From positions 450,487-514,486 of the forward strand of contig BCIK01000008.1 in NCBI GenBank assembly GCA_039545295.1: a stretch of 64,000 nucleotides of DNA. Reading direction: 5' to 3'. This document shows positions 22,997-35,329 of the stretch, in pieces. Numbering within the stretch: the first letter of the stretch is position 1; each line of letters starts with the position of its first letter. The translations under genes and the position numbers were made by a program. Under the pieces are notes generated by a model that made no database searches, was not told where the DNA came from, and worked only from the letters and a program-made list of their open reading frames with translations. Source of the stretch: Udeniomyces pyricola (Eukaryota > Basidiomycota > Tremellomycetes > Cystofilobasidiales > Mrakiaceae).

Positions 22997-24911
22997 ATGG
23001 TTCTCGTAAGTATCGGTCTGCCTGTCTGCTTCCAGATCATCTTTGGGGCCATTGCATCCAATCTATCACTTACCCGCTCGTGTTTGCCTTTCTCCTGACC
23101 CCAATCCTCAATCTCCTCATCGCAACTGCCATGCCTCCCTGCCTATGATTTGTCAACCGACATGTCCCCACCTCCTGGCTCCACTCATATTTGCTTTGAA
23201 CAACCGGCTCGATCTGCTTCCTCATTGGACAGGCAACGACCATCTCTCGTGTATCGGACGGGCTTCCGTTGGCTGCATCTGTCGATGACGATCAGGTTCG
23301 TACCACGTGACATCGTTCATGGACGTGTCCCACTGTCGTTTGAAATCCTTCCACCACTACAAGGCAACATAATATGCAAGGAAGGATCGTCTTGGTAAGA
23401 TCGGGCTAGACCTAACGCGTCTGACACAATCAACCCTTTGTTCTCCGCGTCCATCTATTCCCCCCCTTCCCCTTCATATCACTTTGCACTGTTGCCCTGT
23501 AATTACTGTCCTTCTTCTAATCTTGGAAAATCGCGACAACGTCTCGCGCCGAAAAGGTCGACAACGCCCTAACCGAACACAAACAGCAAGCCAAGCTCAT
23601 TGTCCGTCGACTGACGCCCAATTCGGAACCGCTGTGCTCGATAGAATCCGGGTCGTATACCCTCCAGTACGTTGACTATTCGATTCTTTCGCTGATGACG
23701 TCCAATTCGATGTATACGTGCAAGCATACATCCCGTCTCGCAAGTAGATACATGCTTAATAACGAACCAATACTCAAACTAAACATCGCATCGAAACTCT
23801 TCCCTCTTCCCCAATCAACGCGTTGGCTAATCCACCGGCTATTCCTCTTCTTGCCCAAAAACAGCTACATCCTTTCCCATGCCATCATCTACCTCGTCAT
23901 TACCGAACGCTCCTATCCCCGTAAACTCGCGTTCTCCTACTTGGGTGAGATCGAAAAGGAGTTTCAGAAACTGTACGGACCGAAAGTCGATGGGGCGACG
24001 CGACCGTATGCATTTGTTGGATTCGGTCAGTCCGGAAACCCCTCGCTCTCGTCTCCCCCATTTTTCTCTCCGCCCGTTGAAGCGATGCGTGTACCTTCCC
24101 TGTATATGCGCACATCTTGTGTCTTTTTGTTTCCGTTACGAGTTTGGATCTGCTTTTTATGTCTCTCTTGGATCTTTTGAGAAGCTAATAATGTCCTTGT
24201 TCCGGGTGTGGTATGTGGGATCACCCCTCATTTTTCTCACCAGATACGTTCATGTCCCGTACGACGCGCCAGTACAAAGACTCTCGGACAGCGCCCCAAA
24301 CGACGCCGACGACCTCGGGCCTCATCCCTGAATCCGACGTCGCCCATGGCGGAGGACCTCTCTCGTCGTCATCTGGGGGAGGAGGAGGAGCGCAAGGAAA
24401 CTTGGGTAGGATCAATGAGGATCTCCAAGATGTCACGAGAATCATGACGAAGAACATGGAAGATTTGTTGTGGAGAGGTGATTCGTTGGACCGTGAGTTG
24501 ATTGAGTCTGTTCTTCTTTCTCCGAACTTTGGGTTCTTGTCTTTTGGTTGTGTAGCTTTGATTTGCTACCTATGTGAGACCAGAAGGGGAACAAAGCATG
24601 GGTGTATTTCAGTCAGGAAGGAGACAGCAAGGGCGGCTTGATCCTAAGGGACGTCTTCCATCATCAGTCAATTCATCAACAGCAGACCTGATGAACTCCC
24701 TCCAATGTCTTCTTTTTCTACCTATTTGTTTTGTTTCGGTTCGTATCATCGCCCAGGTATGTCGGATCTCTCATCGAGTCTTCGCTCGGAATCGCTCAAA
24801 TACCGCAAGCAGGCCCGTAACATCAACCTCGAAGCGATGCTGAGGCAGTACGCGCCCGTCGGGGTCCTCGGCTTGGTATTTGTCGTGTTCGTTTGGTGGA
24901 GGTTCTTCTGA
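22997..24911 (+). CDS. SEC22: Vesicle SNARE Sec22
   Basis: Sec22 is a longin-type R-SNARE in ER-Golgi traffic. Six exons fit in phase: 22997-23005 (only MVL), 23233-23295, 23557-23666, 23865-24025, 24244-24492 and 24757-24911, giving about 248 residues. The longin domain reads ATTISRVSDGLPLAASVDDD, HKQQAKLIVRRLTPNSEP, YTLHYILSHAIIYLVITERS and FSYLGEIEKEFQKLYG. The SNARE motif reads NLGRINEDLQDVTRIMTKNM and DLLWRGDSLD-RMSDLSSSLR, with the zero-layer arginine. A single C-terminal membrane anchor (PVGVLGLVFVVFVWWRFF) ends the protein. A Ser/Gly-rich linker (GGGPLSSSSGGGGG) between longin and SNARE domains is longer than usual. Exon 1 is a nine-base coding exon, so a gene finder could miss the true start. 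Confidence 0.95.
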
Positions 24912-25452
24912 AGCGGGAACAGATTGAGATGAGAATGATGGAATTGAAGAGTATGGGTTGAGAGGGGAACAATCGGAGGCTGTGAGGGAGTCTTGCATGT
25001 ACAGATTGCATCGAGGACCGGCATGAACCTGACGTATAAGGGAAAAGTCATTGTCGAAGAAACGATATGGAAGGGCTTTTTTCTTCTTCTTTCTCATTCC
25101 CAGTTGGAGGTGCTTCTTTCTATCTTTCTATGGATTACCTGCTGTGTATGGATACTGCTTCGTTGACTGAAGGGATCGAAAAGGCGAGCGTGAGAGCAAA
25201 GACGAGAATCAAGCATATACATCGAGGGACTGCAGCAGTGAACGTTGAACGCGTGAAGCGAATAGAAAGGGGTCGACCGGTTAGGGAACCACCGATCTAA
25301 CCGGACCAGACCTATCCCAGATCCCACCCCTCCTAGCTCCCTCCGAACGACTTCGCGTTGATATCGTGTCAGCCCGAACCTTCACGTCATCCCATCATCA
25401 TCACCCAGCACGACTTCATCAACACATCCCACCCGGTCCCCGGCCTAGTCAT
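24912..25452. other. Intergenic between SEC22 and the acyl-CoA-binding gene
   Basis: About 0.54 kb holding the SEC22 3' region and the promoter of the next plus-strand gene. A CATCATCATCACCC stretch lies near 25390, about 60 bp before the ATG at 25453. No gene seen. Confidence 0.45.
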
Positions 25453-28102
25453 ATGGAAGTCACTTCACACAGTTCTGCAGGTGGATCTATCCCTCCTCTC
25501 CCGCCTACAGCTACGGCCAGTGTCGGATCTGACGCCATTCCACCATACATCATCGCTCGCTTCAATCGCGTTTGTCCCTCATCCGATCCCCCTTTCCTAT
25601 TCCTATTCCCATTCCATTCATCTGGCCTCGATGAGTTACTGCTAACTCTCGTATCATGCCGATTGAAACCGGGTGGGGGGATTTGGATCGTTGTAGGCAG
25701 TCGAGATTGTTCAGAGCTTACCCAAGACGTCAAGTGGGGTCCAAAGTACCTATGATGAGAAGTTGGCCATGTATGCTCTGTACAAGCAAGGTGATTTACG
25801 CTTGCAACCGTTCTCTCCATTCCCCCCTCCCTTTCACACACCCACTTCAACTATTGCTTTCCTGGTGGCCGGGAAGGTTTGCGTGATCCCGTTCGTGTGC
25901 GGACCGAGAGCCCGAAATCAAGTCCTAATGGCATCTCTTGTGTCTTCTTCTCAATGTGTTCGCTCCTATGCCCGCCATTCAAGTAGTGACGGATGGCGAC
26001 GTTCAAGGTCCTCGGCCAGGCCTCTTTGACATGCTCCGACGGAGCAAATGGTAAGGCAGCACTTCACTCACCATAGTCGCCCGATTTAACCCTCTCTCGC
26101 ATGGGATTGATTTGGAAGTGTACGTGTTGTTGCCTTTCTTAAGGGACGCATGGAAAGCTAAAGAAGGCATGACGACAGAGGAAGCGATGAGGGGCTATGT
26201 TGCGGTGCTCGTCAAGGTTAGTCTGGTCTAGGTTCTATGTCGCTTCAGTCTCGTCTTGGAATGACCAAAGACCGCAACGGCATAGGTTGGGTAGTGTTCA
26301 GAGCTCTAGGTACTCGATATGGAACGCGGCGCTGATGGCTCTGTTAACTTCGAAACATGTATACCATGAACGCTCTGCCTATCTTCTTCTCATTATAATC
26401 CATTCTCTTGTTTTCTTGTCTGCCTCATCCTTTCCAGGTGCTCAAAAAATATAAGGATCGTAAGGAAGCACGTGATATGATTCGAGAGTTTGACCTTCGC
26501 GCTTCGGGTTTGTCGGTGAACGCCAATCGGGGGACCTTCCAGGGGATGGGTAGTTGGCAAGCCGGGTCCGGTGCAGGTGAGCTCATGATGGCACTGTTCC
26601 AACATACTTTGTCGCCTCTCGTGACTTGACTGATTCGATGATATCGGTTTGTCAAAACAGATTCGGCTGGAGGACGAGCGAGATCCGATTCATCCTCTTC
26701 ATCTTCATCCTCCGCTTCCCGTTCTTCAGTGCATACATCTTCTTCCGTGTCCCCTCGGTCCATCGCATCATCCCCTCCGACGTTCTCCGCTCCGACTTTG
26801 CTTGGAACCATGGCACAGGGAGACGAAGGTGACGACGACCCTCATAGCTCGCTTGTCCAATCTCTGCCGGATCCTGCTCTACCTCCTCCAGATATCTCGC
26901 CCCGCCGCTTGACGTCGACTCTACCACTGGCTCTTCCCCTTGCCTCATATTCACATCCTGTATCCCTTCGACATCAACATCATCATCAGCCTCCTCATCG
27001 ACATACGCAGCATCGCCCAGATCTTCACCTACTATCACTCACTCTTGACCCGGGTCCAACAGGCTCTGCAGATGCTCCTGATTTGCACCACACACCTCAG
27101 CATCATCACATCGTCAACCCTCTGCCAGGTCCATCGGTCGTTGACATCCACCCTCTGGCTCCTGGCCCGTCGTCTTTGACAAATCAAGCTTCCTCATCTT
27201 CACCTCCGCTTGCGTCGTCTTGGCCCTTACAATTGGACGCGATCCAATCGACGCTTCAGCTGCTTTCCACTCGACTGACGTCGATTGAAGCTTCGTTGAT
27301 CTTGGCGACGGCAGCAAGACCGACGGATCCGCCTGGATCGACCAGTCCAGTGGTAGGTAACACATCGATGTCCCTCGGACCTCGGCCACGCGATCATGAG
27401 GAAGCTCGCGACCATAGTCAACGGCATCATCGACAACACCCAGATCAGCTCGTCATGACCCCTCACGAACTCGAACCACCTTCGTTTCAACCTTCTCCTA
27501 CCCCTTCCTCGCCACCGCATCATCGCCCTACTTCTTCTTCTTCCACCACTTCTTCTTCCTCAGGCCCATCGCCGGCTGATGTCAATGGTGGCTCCTTGGG
27601 TCGAACTTCACAGCCACGTTACCCTTCGCGACCTACCCGTCCGGTTCACTCCCGGCTCCCAACCGACATTTATGCCCATCTCTTCCCCGAATCCTCTTCA
27701 TCTCCTCCACTTTCCTCCTCACCCCTCACCTGGCTGTCAACCCTGTTCTCAGGGAACCTCGGAGCTTCTGGACAGACCCTTCGGATCGCGGTTGGGGCGG
27801 TCGTTCGGATGGGTTTGGCGCTTGTGTGGCGGGCGATCAAGGATGCGTGTGTACTGGGCTGCTTAGGGTGGGTTATGATCTGGGTTGTCAGATCAGGAAA
27901 GTACGAGAGGTGGGCGAGGCGGATGGGAGGAAGGAAGGTTTCGTTATTTGGGGCGAGTGGTCTTGGAGCGGAGGAGTGGATGGCGGTCGTGAAGAGGGTT
28001 GTATGGGAGGCGATGAAGCGAAGAGGGGTCGGTTCGAGCAAGCCGACGGCGAAGGGCGAAGGAGTTGGATCAACAGGGGTTTCAAGAGGGAAGAGTCGAT
28101 GA
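25453..28102 (+). CDS. Acyl-CoA-binding domain protein with C-terminal membrane segments (Atg37/ACBD5-like)
   Basis: The N-terminal acyl-CoA-binding domain is assembled from small exons: IPPYIIARFNR, AVEIVQSLPKTSSGVQSTYD, EKLAMYALYKQ (the conserved YxLYKQ core), GDVQGPRPGLFDMLRRSKW, DAWKAKEGMTTEEAMRGYVA, then VLKKYKDRKEARDMIREFDL. A last exon (about 26662-28102) encodes a long Ser/Pro/His-rich linker and, near the C-terminus, hydrophobic stretches (LRIAVGAVVRMGLALVW and DACVLGCLGWVMIWVV) followed by a basic tail. ACBP domain first and membrane anchor last is the arrangement of Atg37/ACBD5, peroxisomal acyl-CoA-binding proteins of pexophagy. Localisation here is inferred from layout only. Start is ATG 25453 (MEVTSHSSAG); an earlier in-frame GTG at 25366 was not used. 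The splice into VVTDGDVQGP (acceptor near 25984) is the least certain. Confidence 0.85.
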
Positions 28103-28652
28103 AGCTGGTATGTGTGTGTATGTGTGCTGGACGGGAAAGGGGAGGGAGGGAAAGGAAGCTTGGGGAAGGGGGGTCGAGGGGGGGGGGGGGTTGGTTATTG
28201 TTGTGGTTATTGCTGTTTTTCTCCTTGTAACTGTGTATCCTTTTCTTCCAACTCGACTGTATCTCGTCTAGGAAGATCTCTCCTCCCTCGACGAATTTTG
28301 AGTCCTTTTTTTTGTTCTTTGTCTCTTCTTCTTTGGTTCTCATTTTGTTTTCCTGTTTCTTTTTCTTGTTTTTGTTCTCTTACCTTACTTTCTGACCCAC
28401 ACCATCACACAACGATATATGTACGTGCATCTTCCGTCCATTCAACCATTTATCTGTATTCTGCTGTTCATCCGATCATCTAAACGGCCGTTATATGTAC
28501 TGCATCGCTCTGTTTGTGTCTCTCCTTCTTCTTCTTCTCGTCTAAGCTGACAATTCTTCTTGGAATGCGATCAAGAGGATGGAGCGAGAGAAATAGAGAG
28601 AGATTCTCGACGTTTAATCAATGGGTTGCTGGGACTCGGCATGATGATGGAA
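28103..28652. other. Convergent 3' region
   Basis: About 0.55 kb between the stops of the acyl-CoA-binding gene (+) and DUT1 (-). It has GT-rich and G-run segments (28100-28200) and a T/C-rich segment after 28300. No gene seen. Confidence 0.45.
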
Positions 28653-29884
28653 TCAAACGTTAACGACAACTGGCGCGTCAACGGTGTTTGTTGTTGAGGA
28701 AGGGGGAGGAGGAGCGTTGAATCCTCCGGTTGAACCGAAACCACCAGAGCCTCGGACAGTTGTTTCAAGGTCCTGAGGGGATTGGGGGGGGGGGGGAGGA
28801 CGGGGAAAGAAGGAGGGGGATGTGAATCAGTTCAGATTCTCATGTCCATCTTTATGAGAAAATAAAAACCCCTTGACTATCTTTCTTCCCCCTACACATA
28901 AGGAAAAAAACAAAGAGGAAGTAAAGAATCCCTTTTTTTTTTTTTTTTTTTTTTTACTCACTTGGACCTCGACGACCTGACTCATCTCGACTTTCTCTAG
29001 GATCAATTGAGCGATGCGATCTCCCTTTTCGACTTTGAAATCCGTCTTGGCGTCGTGGTTGAAAAGCAAGACGAAGAGGGTCCCTCGGTAATCGGCGTCG
29101 ATCACACCGGCACCTGTCGAGATGGAATGCTTCGCCGCTGAAAGATGAAGAAGAAAAATAAAAAAAATAAAAAAAAAGATCTTAGCGAGAGTGAAGAGGC
29201 CAAGGCGATTTGAAACAAAACAAAACAAAATGGAAAGAAATAGAGAGAGAGAGAGAGAGAAAGAGAGAGACGAACCGAGACCGGAACGAGGAGCAATCCG
29301 ACCGTAAGTTCCATAAGGGATTGCCATGGACAACTGAGTGTCGATCAAGGCTTTGCCGAGAGCTGGAATGACTTTGGATTCAGCCCTGTTTTTTTTTTGT
29401 TGGCGAGGTTTCAAGATGGAAGGGGGAAAAAAAAGAGCGATAGGAGTGGAATCATCAGTCGTGAAGAACGGTATGTGTTTTTATCGTTGCTCTACTTGTC
29501 GTTTGTCTGAACCTTCCCCCCCCCCCCACCCTTCCTTCCTTCCTCCTCCTGCTTGTGCCCAGGGATCTTGCTTGTAGTTAGTCACATCAAGAAGAGGACG
29601 AACGCATAGAGATCAAGTCCTGCCGCAAACTGACTTCCTCGCGTCGGGAGCGTTGCCCGGTCGCTGAGACGCTTGACGAGCAAGTCAGGAGGAGATGAGG
29701 TAGATGTTGAAGAGTGGATGGGGATGGAGGAGGTTGACATGACGGGGTTATCGGGGCGATCGTTGGGGAGGTGACGTTTAGAAGGTGGAGGAGAGGTTGG
29801 AGGAGAGTGGACGAGGTTAGTGGTGGTAGTGGTAGTGGTAGTGGTAGTGGTAGTGAGGGTGGATGGGATGGGCTCTGGAGACAT
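28653..29884 (-). CDS. DUT1: dUTP diphosphatase (dUTPase)
   Basis: dUTPase hydrolyses dUTP to dUMP, keeping uracil out of DNA and feeding dTMP synthesis. Four exons carry the five trimeric-dUTPase motifs: [10 protein letters not shown] (motif 1), APRSGLAAKHS (2), [20 protein letters not shown] (3), [13 protein letters not shown] (4) and the C-terminal P-loop-like [10 protein letters not shown] (5). The ATG at 29884 ([10 protein letters not shown]) gives an N-terminal extension of about 80 residues, rich in Ser, Pro and Thr. It includes a run of at least ten threonines encoded by a tggtag-type hexanucleotide repeat (about 29816-29857). The extension is absent from minimal dUTPases and could hold targeting or regulatory sequence. 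An ACGCGT box lies 71 bp upstream of the start. The start is divergent from the lipase gene. Confidence 0.96.
29816..29857. repeat. Microsatellite encoding the dUTPase Thr run
   Basis: A TGGTAG/TGGTGG repeat on the plus strand. On the coding (minus) strand it reads ACT/ACC codons, giving the polythreonine tract in the dUTPase N-terminal extension. Such a tract is likely to vary in length between strains. Confidence 0.7.
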
Positions 29885-30541
29885 GGATGAAGGTGAAATA
29901 TAAATGTGTGTTTGGGACCCAACCACCTGTCCTGTCAGTGCCTCCTCGTCAGAAACGCGTCGTCAAGCGGATTCCGCGCGCGCGCGTCGATTGATATTCA
30001 TGATGATTCAATATTCATTGAGAATTATTTTATTGCGGAATAAACCAGCCGACACGTGATCACGTCCCATCGATCTGCAGTGGGCAGTTATACAACATAT
30101 CTATATCATACGCACTGTACGTATCATCGGTATGGAAGACCATGGCCTATCAGTCATGGATTTGAGATGGGAACGGATTGGTCAATCACATGTTTAGTTG
30201 AGTTTGGTTTGGACCGACGGCTAACAACTATAAGGGGACGAAAAAGGGGCAAGCCCGATTCAAGGGAAGTGGCTGTGGAGAGAGAGAATCGTTCGACTTG
30301 CTACGATCACCATCTGTTGACCATTCGCCTTGTCCCCCTTGCCACTTCTGTACTGTCTTGGTCTCTGGCAGTACATACATTTACTGTCCACCCATCCATC
30401 CATCCACCCATCCATCCAGTCATCCATCCATCCGTCCATCCATCCATCCACCCATCCTTCCATCCATCGATAACCTAGCTGACATCATCACTCCTCTCAA
30501 CCAACGTCATCCAACCAATTCCCTTGAGCATCCACTCAGCC
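29885..30541. promoter_or_regulatory. Bidirectional promoter DUT1/lipase
   Basis: Next to DUT1 there is ACGCGT (29955-29960) and an alternating CG run (29976-29987). A palindromic CACGTG lies at about 30053-30058. An AT-rich patch is at 30000-30045, and a long CCAT repeat at 30389-30468 sits just before the lipase ATG. ACGCGT matches the MBF-type box seen at DNA-synthesis genes in yeasts; the assignment is inferred. Confidence 0.55.
30389..30468 (+). repeat. (CCAT)n tetranucleotide repeat
   Basis: About 80 bp of CCATCCATC repeats with occasional CCAC or CCGT variants, ending 74 bp upstream of the lipase ATG. It probably lies in the 5' UTR or core promoter. Confidence 0.85.
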
Positions 30542-33500
30542 ATGAGTTCGGGTCAGACTCACCCCTTGCTCTCACCTGATGACGCCTCATCTCCATCTCA
30601 CGATGACCATCACCACACTGCTGCACACCCAAGACACGATCTACTCTCTGCCACTCCATCCTTCCGGCGCCCTTCGTCGCTCCTCCATCAGTATGGCCAG
30701 GATGGCCTACTAGACCCTGCTCGATCCGTCGTCGTCACGCCCGGCAGCTCGACGACCGATGGTAGTCCTCTCCCAAGCCCCTCCACCAGTCCTGAGGGAG
30801 CCACGACGAGTGGCATCAGCTCAGCCGGACACGAAGGCCGACGATTCGGCTCAGGTAACCTCTTCAACGAGACGTTGTCTCCCTTTGGAGCGTCGTCCTC
30901 CTCCTCTCCGACCAGGACCGCCTACGCCGTCGAGGACGGCCCTGGTCTCCCTGGTTACGGCCGTCGAGGCACCGTCTCCAAGAAACCGAAACATCTGCGA
31001 ATTCCACTGTTGTCGTCTCCCAATGGTGGTGGCATCAGTAGCTGGTGGTCTTCTACCCCAAGACGATATGATGATAATGATGAGGAGGACGAACACGGCG
31101 GCGTCGACGAGGCCCTCGGCATCAAGGGCGTTGGTTACCTCAAGAACAATCGCATGGAAGGTGGCGTCATTGGTAACAACAGTAGGACGAGTCGAAAAGT
31201 TCGCCAGGAGATTCACGGTGTCGCACAGGGGATGAACGGCAACGGCGCGTCAGGTGGAGGCGGCGTCTACCGGGATGACGATCAGAGTGAATCGTTGAGT
31301 GTCGTCATCGAACGACCGTAAGTTTCCGAATTCACAGATCATCTGATTGTATCGCCTCAATCGTTGGATCTGGCCTTCTGCCACTTCCGTATACTGTCTT
31401 GGTTGTTCGTTCGAGGGTAGTATGAACAATCGTTGTAACAGTAGCTCATGCACAGTAGGACTCATGTACTGGTTGCGTTGGCACTTTTCCAGATCAACTC
31501 CCCGAATCTCAACCTTTGGCGCAACCTCTTCGTCCTCTCGCCCTCGGCCTGGCTCCGACTCTTTTTACCCATCATCGTCCGATAGAAACAGTAGTATCAC
31601 TCTCGGGTCGTCAACGTCGCTCTTTCGACGGGCCTGGAACCTGCCCGTGCGAACAAAAGCCAAGCTCGAGTTGTTTTGTCTTCAGTTTGGCAGTTTTGTG
31701 GTGTCGAGTATTTTCCTCGGGTGAGTTATCTTGCTAGATATCCTTCTTTTGGATCTCCTGGACAAATCACCTAGCTCCTCTAAAAAGTAGATTCCTTCAA
31801 CGATGTATCCTGATTGATAGTTCTTGCCTTCTAACTTCGCCCCCCCCTTTGCCTTTCGTGCTCTTTCTCCTTCTAGCGGCGTCGTCTTATATGCCCTGTC
31901 TTCGACTTTCATCTTCAAGACTATCCCATCCTATTTTGTTCGTGGTCCGGCACCACCCTCGTTTGAGTGGGATGATCCCGTCAAGTGGGCCAAGGAACAG
32001 ATCGTCAAGGATCCGAATTACTATGCCGAGGGCGCAGGCGTCCGGCTTCAAGAGTACACGGTCGAGAGCGAGGACGGCTTTTACCTCAAGTGAGTCTCTG
32101 TTCCTTTTCTTGACCATCGCATATGCTGCACAGAGTCGAATTTGTCACCGGTATTCACCTACAATGTTTTCTCGAATGAAAGGCTACAACGAGTCGTAGT
32201 CAAGAACCCCGAAATCCATTCGGACGGCCGCGAGGGGTTCCCCGTCCTTATCATGCACGGCCTCTTTCAATCTTCAGGCTCGTTCATCACATCGGAAGAG
32301 CGATCGCTAGCGTTTTGGCTGGCAAAACAGTGCGTGCTTGTCGCGTCGCCCTGCCTCTCCATGCTTTCGATGACACACTTGTCTTGAAGTGGGGTGTGCC
32401 GCTGACACACGGGCTTGTGCATTTTCTTGTTCGCTGTAGAGGCTACCAAGTATTCTTGGGCAACACTCGAGGCGTCTTTGACATGGGCCATCGCGTCTTT
32501 AAACGAAGCGATCCGAGGTTCTGGGGTGGGTTTCGCCTCGTGATACTACTCCTTTCCTCTTCCATGCGATTTTCTCGTCCTGGCTCATAGGACGCACTTC
32601 ATGGTAGACTGGTTAACTGACAAATCCTTATCGTTCGTCTTGCTGATAGACTGGACAATTCGCGAACTGGCCATGTACGATCTTCCGGCACTAGTTAAGG
32701 AAACGTGTCGTTTGTCAGGTTACGAGAAGGTCTGTCGTCCACCCTGGAGGAGTCATATTGCTTTCGTGTCTTTTAGTATACAAATTCACCTATTTACGGA
32801 CCGACTGCCTCTCTTCACGCTATCAGACAGCATTCATCGGTCACTCCCAAGGCAACGGCTCGGCATTCATCTCGCTCTCGCTTGGTATCCGGCCCGATCT
32901 CGGCAACTCTCTTTCTGTCTTCATCGCTCTTGCTCCCGCTGTTTTTGCTGGGCCTCTCACGACCGGGTTCCCCTTCACTCACTTGGGCAAGATGGAATGG
33001 AAGGAGTGGAGAAAACTGTTCGGCGTCCTCGACTTTATTCCCGTCATGACATGGGCGTACGATTATGCACCTCAGGCATTATTTGTCAGTGCCCCATTCC
33101 TTTTCGTCTCTTGACTGTGACAGAAAGTGGAATAGAGAGGAGGAAGGCAAACGAGGTTTTATTGACCGTTGCTCTCATTCGTTTGATCACAGGCCTCGCT
33201 CGGTTACACCATGTTTGCGTTCCTGTTCGCCTGGACCGATACCAACTGGTCCGTACACTAATTCTCGGATACAGGCAGTGTTTGATCCAGTTTGAACCGG
33301 CCTTCTTGCTGACCGCCCCTCTACTTGCCCCATTGCTCACCCTTGGCCCCCTCTGACATTCCTCTTCTTCCTGTCGCTGCTTTTTTTTTCTCTTGATCTT
33401 TTCCTGATTATCCTCCTTGAACAGGCTCCAACGACGCAAAGCTAAGATGTTCCGCTTCACACCCTCTCCCGTTTCATCGGCGTCCATCTTCTGGTGGGCC

Positions 33501-34311
33501 GGCAAGGGTGGCTTCGCCTCGCGCAAATGCCTGTTTGACGTCAAGCTCGATCGATGGTTCGATGAGCGTTTCCCGCCGTTGTCAATTTACTATGTACGCA
33601 TGCCCTCTTTTCTCGTCATTACTTCCATTATCGGTCCAAGGGTGTCGGCCGCTTGTATCGTTTCCTTTGTTTCGATGTTGCTCGCATGTCATCGCATCGT
33701 TCTCGCCTAGATTGACTGGCATTAATTCGATGTGGTACACTCCTAATATTGTGAATGCTCACGCTCGGCATGAACTCCAGGGCGGTCGCGACTTCCTCGT
33801 CCTCACCGAGCCCTTGCTCGAGCGACTTGAGACCAAGGAAAAGGACGTTAACCTCATTCGCGTCAAAAAGCTCGATTTGTCCGAGCATTGTGACTTGTGA
33901 GTCAATCATGCTGCCACTGGTCATGATTATCAGCGTTATCCAACGTCGTGAACATCACCAATCACATACTCTGGAATGGTCTAATTGACGTGTGTCATCT
34001 CTTCTTTTCCACTGTCTCGTCCCTGTCTTTCCCGTGTTAGTTTCTGGGCTGCAGAAGCTGTTGAATGGTGTTATTCGGATATCGTTGAAGACATCGAGTC
34101 GACTCGACCTCGATACCCTGAGGAACTTCAAGCACAACAAGACGAGACAAGCAACGACATCGCTTCGAAGCTCAATGGCTCGGACACCATGACAAACAAT
34201 CATGTCCAGAATGGGCACCACGAGGTATTGAACGGAGCTGATGGGATGGGTAATGACCAAGCTTGGAGCGACCAGCACGGAAGAGAAGGGGATCTGCTGG
34301 GGACTTTTTGA
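30542..34311 (+). CDS. Membrane-anchored alpha/beta-hydrolase lipase (steryl ester hydrolase-like)
   Basis: Eleven exons encode about 800 residues of the Tgl1/Yeh-type lipase family, which hydrolyses steryl esters or triacylglycerols on lipid droplets or membranes. The first 260 residues are Ser/Pro/Gly-rich and probably disordered. A membrane segment follows across the second intron (FGSFVVSSIFLG-GVVLYALSS). The hydrolase core shows PVLIMHGLFQSSGSFI (oxyanion region), GYQVFLGNTRG, and the nucleophile elbow FIGHSQGNGSAF. The acid residue is in YYGGRDFLV, formed by joining exons ending near 33594 and starting at 33781, and the histidine is in LSEHCDLFFWAAE. All three catalytic residues are therefore present. 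The tail is acidic and Asn/His-rich. Start is ATG 30542 (MSSGQTHPLL). Substrate is not deducible from sequence alone. Confidence 0.9.
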
Positions 34312-35329
34312 GACCCTTGCGTTCCTTCCGGATATAATAGCAAGTTAGAAGAATCGAATCACCATCCTCCTTTCTGATCTCATATATCTCCTTCCCAAGT
34401 ACACTTTGCATCATCCCATACCGTTTTTTCTTTCTACTATTCTTTCTCCCTCTTTTCCTAGACGTGTCACCCTCAATCGTTCTTCCTCTCATTTCCCTTC
34501 CTCTCCATTGACCATCCGACTCACTCTTCTCTTGACTCGCGATCAACATCCACGTGTTCCTTGAACGCCATCATAAACACTCTACTTCTCCGGTGTCATG
34601 GTCTTTCCTTCATCGCTTCTGAATTTGTCCATCTTCCCTTCCAAGCCTCCCTTTCTCCTTTACTTGACCCTATACATTTGTGCTTTGTTTAATTACCTCC
34701 AGTAGTGTCCTCGAGTTTCTGCTTGCTTCTTTGTCTTCTCTTCCTTCAGTCGTCCTTTCTTCGCGTTGTATGAGCTTTCGATCGCCAGTCATCAATGCCA
34801 GCCCGCGTGGGTAAGATGAAAGAAGATCCAGCAGTTGAGGAAGGGACGACGCCCTATCACGACCTGTCCTTACTAATCGACCGGCGCGACGTACAAGGTT
34901 TGTGGTACTATAGATACTCTGATATCGGTGTGGAGCTACCTGGTCAGGACCGGACGTATATAGAATGCGACTAGATCTCTGACGTAACTCATATACAGTA
35001 CGTACATCAACGTTGAACCGCGTCAGGCGTTGTAGCGATTGAGGTTTGTCCGGGCCGCCGGGCCGGGTGCTTCGTCCGGAGCGTCCTTTACCGTCTTCTC
35101 CCTTTCCGGCCGGCCAACTCTGCAACCACCCTGGTTTCTCCGTGGTGATCTGCAGACGTTGCCTTGTTTCCTCCTCTTGATTTGTTTCTCTCCAAACTTC
35201 ATCAACTCTCTCCTGGCCATCTCAGCTTACATTTCCATCTTCCCAATATACCTAATCCACCNCGCCCCCCCCCCCCTCTTCCCCCTTGTCACCAACGATC
35301 AACCACCCATCGATTCGCCTACCTAAATC
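34312..35329. other. Intergenic between the lipase and epimerase genes
   Basis: About 1 kb between two plus-strand genes. The first half is C/T-rich (likely 3' UTR). The second half is mixed, with a gacgtatata element near 34951 and an N in a C-run (35262). No convincing gene; small open frames lack any recognisable protein. Confidence 0.45.
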
